Source of the DNA: Gordionus sp. m RMFG-2023 | Lineage: Eukaryota; Nematomorpha; Gordioida; Chordodea; Parachordodidae | NCBI RefSeq assembly: GCF_954871325.1 | Contig: NC_088776.1 | Location: 46,332,569-46,396,568 of the forward strand | Reading direction: 5' to 3' | Length of the DNA: 64,000 nucleotides | Part shown: piece after piece, positions 26,201 to 34,109 of the stretch | Position numbering within the stretch: the stretch's first letter is position 1 | How the letters are laid out: the number at the start of each line of letters is the position of its first letter | Made by a program: the position numbers and the translations under genes | The notes under the pieces: generated by a model | The model's database searches: none | Told to the model about the DNA's origin: nothing | What the model saw: only the letters and a program-made list of their open reading frames with translations

Positions 26201-26467
26201 TATTTTATTTTTAATGTGTATTTGGAATGGAAGTGATATGTTCTTAAAAACTGCAATTTCATAATAGCATATTTTAACTCCTGGTTTTGTAATAACTCGA
26301 ATGGATGGAGTTATTTGAACTAAATATTCATCTTCTCTAATGATTCCAAAAAAACCATTATTTAATTGCCTTTCCGTAATATCAAATTCGATTTCTTTTT
26401 TACAAAAGAATGGGCTAAAATATATACTTATAATAATCACATTAATTACAAAATTTTTGATTCGCAT
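501..26467 (-). CDS. CLSTN: Calsyntenin gene (four exons, joined CDS span)
   Basis: Calsyntenins are type I membrane proteins of neurons and secretory vesicles that act in synapse adhesion and kinesin-1 cargo transport (known for the family). Exons 26467-25592, 4754-4196, 3967-3244 and 2265-501 join in phase (0, 1, 2) to about 1307 codons. In order the protein shows a signal peptide (residues 1-21), two cadherin repeats separated by the linker DVNNYDP, a LamG-like region (FLFWMKHDSN, WHHYVINV, VVGACWEGK), the calsyntenin C-terminal domain beginning around PVPGIRR, a membrane helix at about residues 1150-1175 and a tail of about 130 residues. Vertebrate CLSTN1 is about 980 residues; the excess here is Asn/Asp/Lys-rich insertion. 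Introns are 20.8 kb, 228 bp and 978 bp. The family assignment is firm. The exact first donor and the C-terminal end are inferred. Confidence 0.93.
2266..3243 (-). other. Calsyntenin intron 3 with a tRNA-like B-box relic
   Basis: 978-bp intron bounded by GTATCA and TTTTAG on the minus strand. On the plus strand at about 2745-2790 lies a pol III B box (GGTTCGAATCC) after a GGCC-containing hairpin, the remains of a tRNA-derived SINE rather than a tRNA gene because no acceptor stem or clear A box can be drawn. The rest is plain AT-rich sequence. Confidence 0.6.
3244..3967 (-). CDS. CLSTN: Calsyntenin exon 3: rest of the LamG-like domain
   Basis: Starts after an AAG acceptor at 3970-3968 (phase 1) and ends at ATGAG|GTATCA (phase 2). 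It encodes VRWKLPEVCDSRWHHYVINVKFP, the counterpart of FHWKLNQVCDEEWHHYVLNVEFP, then VVGACW and DCLLDCNEGL (family DCLYTCKEGL). An Asn/Asp-rich insertion around residues SHNNNNVIKTA lengthens it relative to vertebrates. The acceptor is the only AG that gives the required phase between an in-frame stop and the conserved block, which supports the non-canonical-looking AAG. Confidence 0.88.
4196..4754 (-). CDS. CLSTN: Calsyntenin exon 2: start of the LamG-like domain
   Basis: Enters after CAG at 4757-4755 in phase 0 and leaves at TTAG|GTGTGA in phase 1. It encodes AKGCDRG (family GKGCDRD), FSFLFWMKHDSN (family FTISVWMRHG), IFCRSDDHSLNRHHLAVFV (family ILCSSDKTDMNRHHYSLYV) and CKLVLLIRQ (family CRLIFLFRQ). 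The exon is 559 bp and keeps the frame open throughout. The residues between the last cadherin repeat and CDRG are poorly conserved, so a further tiny exon inside the long upstream intron cannot be excluded. Confidence 0.88.
5720..5778 (+). CDS. Short open segment ending in a GTGAGT donor
   Basis: ATG at 5720 opens MPKIARCRSNHGKEVDFIWE and runs into the donor GTGAGT at 5779. The segment could be a first exon of an unrecognised gene or transposase, but 20 codons are too few to decide. It lies antisense inside the calsyntenin intron. Confidence 0.15.
7757..8147. mobile_element. Non-autonomous hAT-like element, GGGCC-rich type
   Basis: Inverted ends TAGAGATCTACAAATCATGG and, read inward from the right, TAGTGATCTGCATGGGGCC. 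The interior carries scattered CGGGCCGGGC and CGGGAC motifs in AT-rich spacer and no coding capacity. The flanking 8-mers ATTTATAT and ATTTTATT are only similar, so the insertion is old. Same family as 24570-24971. Confidence 0.6.
8700..9500. repeat. Degenerate CCGAACC-type repeat scraps
   Basis: Clusters of CCGAACC and ACCGGAAC at about 8730-8870 and 9340-9500. The second ends in GGTCTTGGTCCCTG, like the right end of the hAT element at 44910-45736. No paired left end or target duplication was seen. Confidence 0.4.
12178..12320 (+). repeat. Possible tRNA-derived SINE remnant
   Basis: GTGCTCAGCGTGGTAGGTTGC resembles a tRNA D arm with A box. A poor B-box-like TCGAAGTTC follows about 45 bases later, then a body containing CTGGGCGGATCTGTCAG. 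No cloverleaf can be completed, so this is not a tRNA gene. Confidence 0.3.
12934..14602 (+). mobile_element. hAT transposon, internally deleted copy (ZMYM1-like)
   Basis: Perfect 8-bp target duplication CTTTGAAA at 12926-12933 and 14603-14610. Inverted ends begin CAGTGGCCCCTAC on both sides. It keeps N-terminal and C-terminal transposase pieces and has lost the middle compared with the 3.3-kb relative at 31358-34679. G-runs near both ends (12957 and 14530-14565) lie just inside the terminal repeats. The clean target duplication points to a fairly recent insertion. Confidence 0.93.
13767..14045 (+). pseudogene. hAT transposase fragment in the 12934-14602 element
   Basis: 92 open codons (MQFNERFNDDS..., CEFYNLYSSQIFEEMLKFR) that have a near-identical antisense counterpart in the copy at 31358-34679. 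After an intron-like gap the C-terminal dimerisation motif TIPTTSCTAERVMSKIKLIK is readable at about 14208-14270, which is the hAT signature (family TSCTAERSFSKLKLIK). The catalytic core is missing, so the copy cannot make an active enzyme. Confidence 0.75.
14907..14964 (+). CDS. Possible short terminal exon, unknown
   Basis: After ATTATTTTAG, one frame reads VTDAVKRLEDLSRNATNY and stops. The composition is GC-richer than the flanks and the peptide looks amphipathic. No partner exon or family was recognised; it may be chance. Confidence 0.15.
15240..15500. repeat. Degenerate CCGAACTCG repeat
   Basis: A cluster of GAACCGAGCCC, CCGAACTCGAA and CCGAACTCGG motifs in AT-rich DNA, of the same general kind as the GGGCC/CCGAACC hAT interiors elsewhere in the window. 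Open frames across it are incidental. Confidence 0.4.
15800..16000. mobile_element. About 200-bp MITE (GAAGATTTTGCTCATA family), copy 1
   Basis: Shares the core GAAGATTTTGCTCATAGATG...GCGAAATCTCGAGGCTTATG with copies at 21904-22095 (diverged), 50808-51032 and 60975-61151. The ends are inverted (TTTGAGCCGATTTTTAAAAA and AAAAATCGGCTTAAAT). Its right edge is interrupted by the MITE at 16009. Confidence 0.6.
16009..16142. mobile_element. 134-bp hAT MITE with perfect target duplication
   Basis: Ends CAGAGTTGTTAAAAGAT and, inward from the right, CAGAGTTGTTAAAGGATC. The 8-bp duplication CTAAATAT lies at 16001-16008 and 16143-16150. The interior is made of repeated ATCTAGATACAGAT units. No coding. 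Confidence 0.9.
16721..16861 (+). CDS. Candidate 47-codon first exon of an unknown gene
   Basis: ATG at 16721 opens MGKCIAQASRARVRAKPAKF and continues TPWFQNKPLLNRLIMRIILDAIYIHGK, ending at GGAAAA|GTAAGG, a good donor in phase 0. The segment stands out from its surroundings by GC content and by CpG-bearing codons (GTGCACGAGTCCGCGCC). MGKC could be an N-myristoylation/palmitoylation start (inference). It lies antisense in the calsyntenin intron. I did not recognise the family and did not find a convincing next exon, so it could be an exapted, nested or decayed gene piece. Confidence 0.35.
20418..20715. mobile_element. hAT-like MITE, CGGGCC-rich
   Basis: Inverted ends CAAAGACCTGCAG and, inward from the right, CAGAGACTTGCAG. 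The interior has repeated GGGCCGGGC/CCGGGCCGAG motifs separated by poly-A/T. No clear target duplication, so old. Confidence 0.55.
21904..22095. mobile_element. MITE with TAGTGTTG ends (core family, diverged copy)
   Basis: Begins TAGTGTTGCTAAACCGCTCG and ends AGAGCTGTTTAACAACACTA. The interior retains AAAGGTTTGGACTTCTATTGG and GCGAAATTTCGAGGCATAGG, shared with 50808-51032. The flanks CATTCCGT and CATTCACC are an imperfect 8-bp match. It interrupts the TATCGG-type element, whose uninterrupted sequence is seen near 48850. Confidence 0.65.
22305..22651. mobile_element. 347-bp foldback (palindromic) element
   Basis: Arms of about 145 bp, 22305-22450 and 22505-22651, are near-perfect reverse complements (CTATTTTTCTAATAATT at one end, AATTATTAGAAAAATAG at the other), including the GCGCGGCGGGGTAATTA block near the left tip matched by TAATTACCCCACCACGC at the right. 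The short loop is AT-only. It could form a long hairpin; no gene. Confidence 0.85.
24570..24971. mobile_element. 402-bp non-autonomous hAT element
   Basis: Perfect 8-bp target duplication CCATTCAG at 24562-24569 and 24972-24979. Inverted ends TAGTGATCTGCATTGGGCC and, inward from the right, TAGAGATTTTCAAAGTTAGG. The interior has GGCCTGGCCCG and CCCGGCCTGAAC motifs around an AT-rich core. Reading frames across it are incidental. Confidence 0.88.
25075..25105. repeat. Poly-T/poly-G homopolymer
   Basis: T-run followed by a G-run of about ten (GGGGATTTTTTTTTGGGGGG). One of several long G or C runs in an otherwise AT-rich window. Confidence 0.8.
25223..25404. repeat. 91-bp exact tandem duplication
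   Basis: AAAATTTTGAGCAAAAATTG starts at 25223 and again at 25314, and the two 91-bp units are essentially identical. A diverged relative of the unit starts near 8440. This is a recent local duplication just downstream of calsyntenin exon 1. Confidence 0.85.
25592..26467 (-). CDS. CLSTN: Calsyntenin exon 1: signal peptide and two cadherin repeats
   Basis: The ATG at 26467 is followed by a hydrophobic signal peptide (FVINVIIISIYFSPFFC), which fixes the start. Cadherin-1 contains GLASIVATEKLNC, matching the family pattern around EKLDCEL, and ends in the Ca-binding linker DVNNYDP. Cadherin-2 contains AIDKDC, SICSY and AEDCGG, all with family counterparts (DADC, QICSY, AYDCG). The donor is placed after GAG (25592, GT at 25591) because it leaves phase 0 and joins an exon whose next residues align. 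An alternative GTGAGG donor five bases earlier would create a stop at the junction. The exon is much more AT-rich than the later exons of the gene. Confidence 0.88.
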
Positions 26468-26699
26468 AATATAAAAGTTGAGTTTTTACCTTATTACATG
26501 ATTTTGTTATATTAAAATATCAAATTTAATTAAAATCATAAGATTGATTAACTGTCATGTTAATAAAACGTGACATGTTATGCTGTTATATGAAATTAAG
26601 AATTAATGGTTAATTTAAAAATTATAACTATTAACTTTAAAGCTTTATTTTTGGGATATTTAAAAATTAAATATTCATTTTTTTTACTAAATATAACAA

Positions 26700-26812
26700 G
26701 GGGGGGGCAGAGTGAAACCCCCCCTCTTCGGAAATTTATCTTGTGAATATCATTTTAAGCTAATAAAAAATATCCACCTTAGTCCTCTCCCCACCCCCTG
26801 TCCCCCGAAAAT
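26700..26812. repeat. G/C-run cluster with hairpin and quadruplex potential
   Basis: GGGGGGGCAGAGTGAAACCC forms a hairpin with the following C-run at about 26700-26725. On the minus strand about 26810-26780 reads GGGGGACAGGGGGTGGGGAG, three long G-runs plus GAGG. It lies about 230-340 bp upstream of the calsyntenin start. A regulatory role is inference. Confidence 0.5.
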
Positions 26813-27705
26813 GAAAAGAATGTAATAGATAATATTTTTTTAACTGAAACTATTTATTATAATTCAAAATTTTTTGGGAAAAGCATTTATGTATAAAAAA
26901 AGTGAAACCAAAAATGAAATATAAGCCAAAGATAAGTCTTAAGACAAAAGTGGAATGTATTATATATTAATAGATACATAAAATTACTAAATAAAATAAT
27001 ATAACAATTATATTTTTTTATAGAATAATATATCAATTATATTTTTTTATAGAGTTAGTAAAATTTATTTATCATAATAAAAGTAAATTATAATTATAAA
27101 ATTATTGATAAAATTAAATTAAATAAATCAAAAAAATTAATGCACAATACAAACAGTGGAATATTTTGTGTCGTAGTACAGTATATTTTATCTATTATCG
27201 TATGACAATCAAATAATTTTTACCAATATAAAATTATATATTTTACAGAAGACTATAAAATATTGATATGGACATCATAAAATACTTTTAAAGAATGTAA
27301 ATGAAAAAAAATAATTCAATATTTCAGTAGCGTCAATATCTAATAAGGTACATCCATGTGGGATGAATAATATTTAATATCATTTTTTATATAAATAAAT
27401 AGATGGCTTTAAAGAATTGAATGCAAATAGCTGCTTATATTTATTATCAAAAACATTGATTAGTAAAGTTTATTAAAATGTCTCTAAAAGTGGCATTTTA
27501 CCTAATATTTTGTAACCAATTCTATATAATAGACATATAGAAACAACTATATGTCTACTTATATTTTATAAAGAAATTTCTTATACTTATTTGGAATAAA
27601 TTATTACCACGTTTTTGTATTAATGTTTATATATGTTATTATATCTTATATAAACTAATAAAAATATATTTCCATTTGTTCCAAGTTTATTTTTTGATAT
27701 AATCT

Positions 27706-27895
27706 CTTGAAAAGATACGAAAATAATATTAGTTTTTCTAAAGTAATTCATCTCCCTTTTATTACTTTTTTAATCTTGCATTTAAATATTTTTATAAAAC
27801 TAAAATTAGAATATAAAATAAAAAGTTTAAGTTATAAAACGAAAAGCAAATCTAAAATAAAAGTATAATTTGAATAATTAAATATATGGTTAATG
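27706..27895. repeat. 190-bp dispersed repeat, copy A
   Basis: Runs from CTTGAAAAGATACG through CATCTCCCTTTTATTAC to AAAAGTATAATTTGAATAAT. Closely matched in the same orientation at 30536-30740, where it forms the front of a Helitron-like unit. Confidence 0.7.
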
Positions 27896-27999
27896 ATGCT
27901 TTACCAAGTGAATGTATGGAAATATTCTAAATACCAACCTAATTTGCTAAATACCGTCCAAAATTTATTAAAATGTAATAAGACCCTTATTATTTAATA

Positions 28000-28165
28000 T
28001 ATTATAACGGAGACACGTGGTCGGGTCCGGCCTCCTATATATCATCCCCCCAAGGATGGAACCACCAAGTAAGATAAAAAAAACTTGACAATTTCCGGGA
28101 TTCGAACCCGTGACCATGGGATCAGTAAACTTAACTCTTGACTACTAGGCCATAGAGGCTTTCCA
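28000..28165 (-). repeat. tRNA-derived SINE, minus strand
   Basis: On the minus strand GCCTCTATGGCCTAGTAGTC (A box TGGCCTAGTAG) is followed by a perfect B box GGTTCGAATCCC at 28108-28097 and a short body ending near TGTCTCCG. The 5' GCCTCTA does not pair with the sequence after the T arm, so this is a SINE head, not a tRNA gene. Confidence 0.6.
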
Positions 28166-28392
28166 AAAATCAGATTTTTCAAATATATATTATAAATATA
28201 TTTGGTAGTGCCTATCCAAATGAAAAATAAACAAAATTCAAATTTGATAGGTAGTACCTTAAGGTAGTAAGCTATCTTATCCAAATCATTTGTTGTGTTT
28301 GTACGTCGGTTTGTTCAAATCGTAAGCTTGATTTCCTTCTCGTAAGTTGTCCTCATAAATCGTGAATTTGTCATGTAGCTTGCTTGCATACC

Positions 28393-29155
28393 TAAAACGA
28401 ATTATTTGTTATTCGATATTCGATACGATTTGATTCGATTTGATTCGATTCGATTCGTATTTTACGAATATGAATAACACAATTATTCGATTCGAAAATT
28501 CGAATCGAATTCGAATAAGGAAAATATATTATTCGTTGAATAATTTTTTATCTATTATTCGAGATTATTCGATTTAAATAATTTATATTAATAAATATCG
28601 AAAAATAATCATATATTATTAATAGGAATTATTTGCAATTATTCCTATTTAATAAAATTTTCTAGTGGAATAATGAAGAAACATTTTATATTTCTAAATG
28701 TTGTTAACGGCTGTTTTTATTCGAATAATAATACAAAATTAACTTCCTAAAATTGTTTTATGATGGACGAAGAAAGTTTATATTCTTATATGTAATTTCT
28801 AATAACTAGTAGTTATCCCGTCAAGAATGACGGGCGAATCAGATATTTCTCCTTTGTTTGATGATGGAGAAATCATAAATTTGACTTTTTGCAAAAACTT
28901 TATGTTTAAAAAATTTGTTGTTGGTATATTTGTCTTGTACATGATATGAATATTATATTGATTTTTCTACATTTTATATAAATATACTCTATATGTATGC
29001 TTCTATATTATCTTACTAATAAAATTTGTTTGTCTTTTATCCATAGTTAAATTTTACAAAATAAATTTAATATGCTATCTTTTTTAATTTACGGTTAAAT
29101 AAAATTTTCGAATTGAATCGAATAATCATTTTATTATTCATAATTCGTATTTTTA
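28393..29155. mobile_element. ATTCGA-repeat element interrupted by another insertion
   Basis: Inverted ends ACCTAAAACGAATTAT and, inward from the right, ACCTATAAAAATACGAATTA. The left part is a run of ATTCGATTCG repeats. A CGGG hairpin unit starting at 28806 sits in the middle. A similar ATTCGA-rich stretch lies at 51505-51800. Confidence 0.5.
28806..28840 (-). mobile_element. Helitron-like 3' end, minus strand
   Basis: On the minus strand the hairpin CCCGTCATTCTTGACGGG is followed by ATAACTA and CTAG, then T. Hairpin plus CTRR-T is the Helitron 3' signature. The 5' end is not resolved. Confidence 0.4.
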
Positions 29156-29439
29156 TAGGTCTACTTGCTTGTAGTACTCAGTCGTTATTATTAACAATTT
29201 TCAAAATTGTTATCATCATCAGTAAGTCATGAATAATTAGAAAATTGATCAAGTTGGATATAAGAATAAGTGAAGAATGATAAATCAATAAGATTGTTAT
29301 ATAATATTTTTAGCGTTTTCATTTATTACGTTATAGTGTTTAATTTATTTTTCGCGTTTTAGTGTCGAATTTATTTTTATTTATATATTAATATTTTCAC
29401 TGAGGTTAAAATATGCAAATAAAATATTATGCACATTTC

Positions 29440-30180
29440 CCTCTCTTTAAAAAAAAAGTTCAAATTTCACACCCTTTTAATTTAAAGTGTTTTAAAATAA
29501 TAATTTTCTTCATTGGATCATCATTGCTTTTAGTAAAAAATAATTTCTTCACATTATTTTTCTAAAATTAAGACATTTAGTTTTTACATACTTTTATTTG
29601 TCTTCAAAGTTTTAAGATTCAAAAAAAAAATTTTTTTATCACATTTAGTATTACTTATAAGAGTTTTTTTTATTTTATAATTTTCTTTAATATTTGTATC
29701 GTTAACTTCTTTTATCACAAATATTTATTTAAATTCAATCTTATGATTTATATCTTTTAATTTATATGTTTCAATTACATTTTGATTTAGACTTGAAATT
29801 ATAGTTTTGTTTTCTTTTTTAGGATTTTTAATGGTTTATCTTTGTAATATTTTTTAATTATACCTAAGAATTCATCTTTAGGTAATTCAGTTAATTTCCG
29901 CAATTGGTCATAATAAAAAAAAATCAAAAATACGAAAAATATCAATAGGCATTTTACTAAGAAATTCAACTGTTAATTCATTATTATGTAAATATTTTTT
30001 AAGGCTTTTTATGTATTCAAATATGTCCATTATGATTGATTTACGTTTAAGTTATTTTATTAAATTATTTATACCATAAGTTATGACTCTTCTTGGAATG
30101 AAATTTTAATTTATAATAACCTTTCTTCTTACGTGGATTTAGAATATTTTGTAAATCATCATAGGTTTCATTATATAGAA
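29440..30180 (-). mobile_element. Decayed gag-like remnant of an LTR element
   Basis: A minus-strand Lys/Asn-rich coding trace (MDIFEYIKSLKKYLHNNE... and NDTNIKENYKIKKTLI) related to the repeated module DDTNIRENIKIKETLI of the element at 36624-38835. Broken by many disruptions and without visible LTRs. A fossil, clearly older than its relative. Confidence 0.5.
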
Positions 30181-30199
30181 TTCATAGCCTATTGTCCAA

Positions 30200-30400
30200 C
30201 TTCCATATTGGTTCTTGGACATCACATAGTTATATATTGGTCATTACATTGGGTTACATATTGGTCATCACATTGGGTTACCTATTGGTTATCACATTGA
30301 ATTAGTTATTGGTCATTTGTCATTACATTAAGTTAGATATTGGTCATCACATTAAGTTAGATATTAATCATTGGTCATCACATAAAGTTGCATATCTAAA
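30200..30400. repeat. Minisatellite, about 24-bp unit
   Basis: About eight degenerate units of ATATTGGTCATCACATTGGG followed by TTAC or TTAG. Units vary by small indels, so the array is not young. Confidence 0.75.
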
Positions 30401-30516
30401 GTGTGTTTCATAAATGGAGTAGAATTATTTTTAAAATCATATCAACATTATCTATCTTGGCCATATGTTTTATTAGTTTATCTGAAGAAATTTTTTATCC
30501 AAACATGGTTTTCCAG

Positions 30517-30933
30517 TCTACCCGGAGCCGGGGCTCCTTGAAAAGATAGGAATATAATTAATAATGGTTTTTCTAAATATAATTCATCTCCCTTTATTAC
30601 TTTTTTAATCTAGTATTTATATATTTTTATAAAACTAAAATTAGAATATAAAATCAAAAAGTTAAGTTATAAAACGCAGAGCAAAACTAAAAATAAAAGT
30701 ATAATTTGAATAATTTGAACAGGTTAAATATATCATAATTAATTTTATGAATGCGCGTTATATAAAATTTAAACATATTACTATTTAACAACCAAAATAT
30801 ATAATATTTTAATTTATTAATTCCTATTATATAACATCTCTTAACCAATTTCTTATATTTTAAATAAAGATAATATTTTTTTTAATTAAAAGACTAAGAA
30901 AACCCGGCCCGAAGGCCGGGATGCTTCTACTAA
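30517..30933 (+). mobile_element. Non-autonomous Helitron-like unit
   Basis: Starts TCTACCCGGAGCCGGGGCTC (a short palindrome) and ends with the hairpin CCCGGCCCGAAGGCCGGG, then ATGCTTCTA and CTAA before T. It includes copy B of the 190-bp repeat. The base before TC is G rather than the A expected for Helitrons, so the call is tentative. Confidence 0.4.
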
Positions 30934-30939
30934 TTGGTA

Positions 30940-31345
30940 TAATTGCATAGAAAATACCGTAAAAGTACAAAATGCTTTCACTATATTTCTTGGAGGGTTA
31001 TCTACAAAAATGAATCTTTCATGCCATTTAAATTTTGAAATTAATTGGCCTTCAGATACATTTATGTTATATGAGCAATTAATTTTTCAATATCAAGATT
31101 TGATATATCCTCAGATCAGAAAGAATTATAAGACTATAAATTCTGATTAATCACAAATCGTTGATTGATTTGAGTCAAAATTGAATCCAAAAGTGAAATT
31201 GGTTATTTATTGTAATCCTCAATTGAGTCAACGTTTATATTTTAACGATTTGTTTGTCGGTGAAGGTCGAAGCATGTGAATCTCAACTTATAATTTCGCT
31301 CTCAACAATCACATAAATCTCGAGAAATTCCTATTTGATATTATC
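30940..31345 (+). pseudogene. Degenerate coding-like fragment, unidentified
   Basis: One plus-strand frame reads YNCIENTVKVQNAFTIFLGG and later FEINWPSDTFMLYEQLIFQY, followed after disruptions by KLVIYCNPQLSQRL. The codon-like pattern suggests a decayed gene or transposon ORF, but I do not recognise the family. Confidence 0.3.
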
Positions 31346-32829
31346 CTTAGGTTTCTACAGTGGCCCCTACACTTTCTGAGCTGCAGCAGAATACCCCCCT
31401 GAAAAGTACCCCCTTGAAAAGTATCCCTCCCACCCCTCGAAAAAATGATAATTATTTTATGACACCCATAAATTTCAAAAATAATTTTTATTGCATCAAT
31501 TTTTAATATATAATATAAATAAAATGCAAAAAATATATACTTTATAAATATTATTTTTAAATTAATAATTTAGATAAATTAAGGGAAGAGAAAGCGAAAC
31601 AATTTATAATTTCATCAATATTTAATTGTTTATTTAAATAAACTTTTTTCCATTGATAATATGGTTAAATTATTGAGAAATGAATCTCTCATGGTACTAC
31701 GAAGTCTTGTTTTAATTAATTTAATTTTACTCATGACTCTTTCGGCAGTACATGAGGTTGTAGGAATGGTTAATAAATATTTATGTAAAATTCTTAAATT
31801 AGGGAAAGCAGAAAAATTTTAAAGTAGACTATAAGGTAAGATAAATGAATAATTTTTCCAATCTGAATCGTAAGTCCCTGAATTATCTTCATCAGAAGAA
31901 GCTAAATAATGTATTGGTAAAAATATTTTAATTAAATAAATTTACAATTCTCAGAATCTGACAAATCTTTAGATTCTTGAACCTCTAGGTCATGAGTAAT
32001 AATTACATTCCCCATTTTGGCCATCTTATAAAAATTTCTAAACTTCAACATTTCTTCGAAAATTTGACTTGAATTTAAATTGTAAAATTCACAGATATCC
32101 TCGATATCTTTTTAATAATTGATTTTTCTGCCATTCTCTTTGGCGTAAAAAATGATGTTTGATGTAAATATTTCATCGAATCATCATTAAATCTTTCGTT
32201 AAACTGCATAATAATTAAATCGAGTGCAGCATTAAACACATCTATTTTAAAGCTAAAAAAATTTCTATATTTAATGATGAAAGTATATACCTCTCCTTTT
32301 TGGATTGTATTGTTTGAAGTCTAGAACTATCAAAATCAAAAGGTAGATTTCTCTCCTTCATAAAATCTTGTGCCTTTGAAAAAACATCCAAAAATTCAGT
32401 GTTATTATCTATTAGATTAAAAAATTATTAAGACTATAATTTATATTATACTTCTCAAACAAGCAATCTTTTGCCAATTGAATTTGATTTATTGCAAACC
32501 CTATATCCTCGAAATGGTTTGCAATTTTGTACAAGCCAAACTTGTTATCAACAATATTTTATCCAAAACACAAAGTGATAAGATAAAATCAAATTATTCT
32601 ATTCTAAAGACTATAGCACTAGCCATAGTGGAAGTGACAGGATCTTCAGAATCCTTTAGATTTGTTAAAGCTGCCCTCAAGGCATCATAAAGTAGAAAAA
32701 TATTTACAATAGCTTTATATGACGATAGCCAGCTTCTAAATGAAAAAACATTTTAAATCTAAATAAATAAGGTACTATTACCGAGTGGTATTCTTGATGC
32801 GTAGAAATCGTTGCGATTTTTTCAGATTA

Positions 32830-33207
32830 TTACACTGACATTTTTTGAGTATCATATCTTTTTACACCATTAAAATAGATATAAATTTCATCTAGTATTC
32901 CTAGAACATTTCGAAGTTCTTTAATTGATTGGCATAATTGAACAATAATTAAATTTAATCGATGACAATAACACCAAATAAAAGCTGCCTTTGGCGCCTC
33001 TGCTCTAATCAAGGCCTGCATACCATTGATTCTTCCACTCATGTTTAAGGCGCCATCATAACTTTGCCCAACTAGAAATTCAAGGGGTAAATTCATCGAG
33101 CCGAGTTTGGATATTATATTATGCTTAATATCGAGACCTGTGGTATTTACCGTACAATATATGTCAATCAGTCTTTCAGGGCTTCGGCGTTTCACTATTT
33201 TCAACAT
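32830..33207 (-). pseudogene. hAT transposase core fragment (DUF4371 type)
   Basis: 125 codons including LEFLVGQSYDGALNMSGRI and AAFIWCYCHRLNLIIVQLCQ, the hallmark of hAT transposases related to ZMYM1 (family GQGYDGASNMSG and HCLAHSLNL). Downstream in the element, on the same strand, a further piece at about 32690-32480 reads LYDALRAALTNLKDSEDP and FDFILSLCVLDKILL in the order expected. The reading frame changes between pieces. Confidence 0.8.
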
Positions 33208-33706
33208 ATCTTACTATCAAAGCTATTGCTTCTGATTTCGAAACATCATATGCATCAACTATGATTGAAAAGCACCTGTTAAATGTAATATCATTTTGAA
33301 TTTTTTTATAACCATATTTTTCATGGTTTCAATGAGAATATGTTATTATATGATAATAGATTGAATATAATTTCGTTTTTAATCCCTTATTTTTTTTATC
33401 CCTTTTTCTTTCTTCATTTTGTTGTATATACATTTTTAGTACAGGTTCAGAATCTGCAATAAGCTTAATAAGGGCCATCATATTGTCTTCTTGTTGCCTG
33501 TTCCCCCAGAAGGCTTGGTTGCGAGATATTAAATAATTTAAACATCTTACACGGTTATTATCTACACATTCTTTCTGGGGTGTTATAAATTTTAATATCG
33601 AATTTTAATTGTGAGAAAGCCTTCCATAGGTACTCATATGTGCCTGTGAAGATTCTTGCAGAATAATATCATGATTAATATTCTGCCATTTATCTAGACC
33701 TTCACA

Positions 33707-34109
33707 CAGTGGCGTAGCTACGGGGGTGGTTTTCGGGTTTGGACCCCTCCCAGAGCAAAATATTTTTTTAGATTATACGTTCAAAAGACTTAAAAGTGAT
33801 TTTATATCAATTATATTTTTCTGGTTTTGATGTTTGTGGAAGGATATTATATTACTATTGAAATTATTCTGGATAGTATTATTATAAAGTCATTGAGAAT
33901 AATCTATTAAATTATAATAACATATTATTGATGCATTTAAAAAATTTATTTATTATATATTATCGAAGATATATGATTTGTAAGATAAACCCGTCCGAAG
34001 GCCGGGCAAAAGGGCCGAAGGCCCGTTAAAGGGGGTCTGGGGAGGGAAGCCCCCCTTAGCTTTTATATGTATGGACCCCCTCTAAGGAAAATTCCTAGCT
34101 ACGCCACTG
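33707..34109. mobile_element. 403-bp hAT MITE nested in the larger hAT
   Basis: Perfect 8-bp target duplication CCTTCACA at 33699-33706 and 34110-34117. Both ends begin CAGTGGCGTAGCTA. Near the right end is a GC-rich block with GAAGGCCGGG and GGGCCGAAGGCCCG hairpins. It inserted after the host hAT was in place. Confidence 0.93.

Larger units (their letters stand above)
26468..27989. other. Upstream flank of calsyntenin
   Basis: No gene seen. Contains the G-rich segment at 26700-26812 and, at 27706-27895, one of two copies of a 190-bp repeat whose other copy is 30536-30740. The calsyntenin promoter is expected here but no TATA or initiator can be singled out in such AT-rich DNA. Confidence 0.5.

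Noticed and set aside
28095-28165. tRNA gene on the minus strand
   Set aside because: A and B boxes are good but the 5' end does not pair with the 3' side and there is no acceptor stem, so it is a SINE head.
30200-30400. CRISPR-like array
   Set aside because: The repeats are contiguous without unique spacers of fixed length and the genome is animal; it is a minisatellite.
32478-32690. Plus-strand frame inside the hAT at 31358-34679
   Set aside because: Antisense to recognisable transposase coding on the minus strand.
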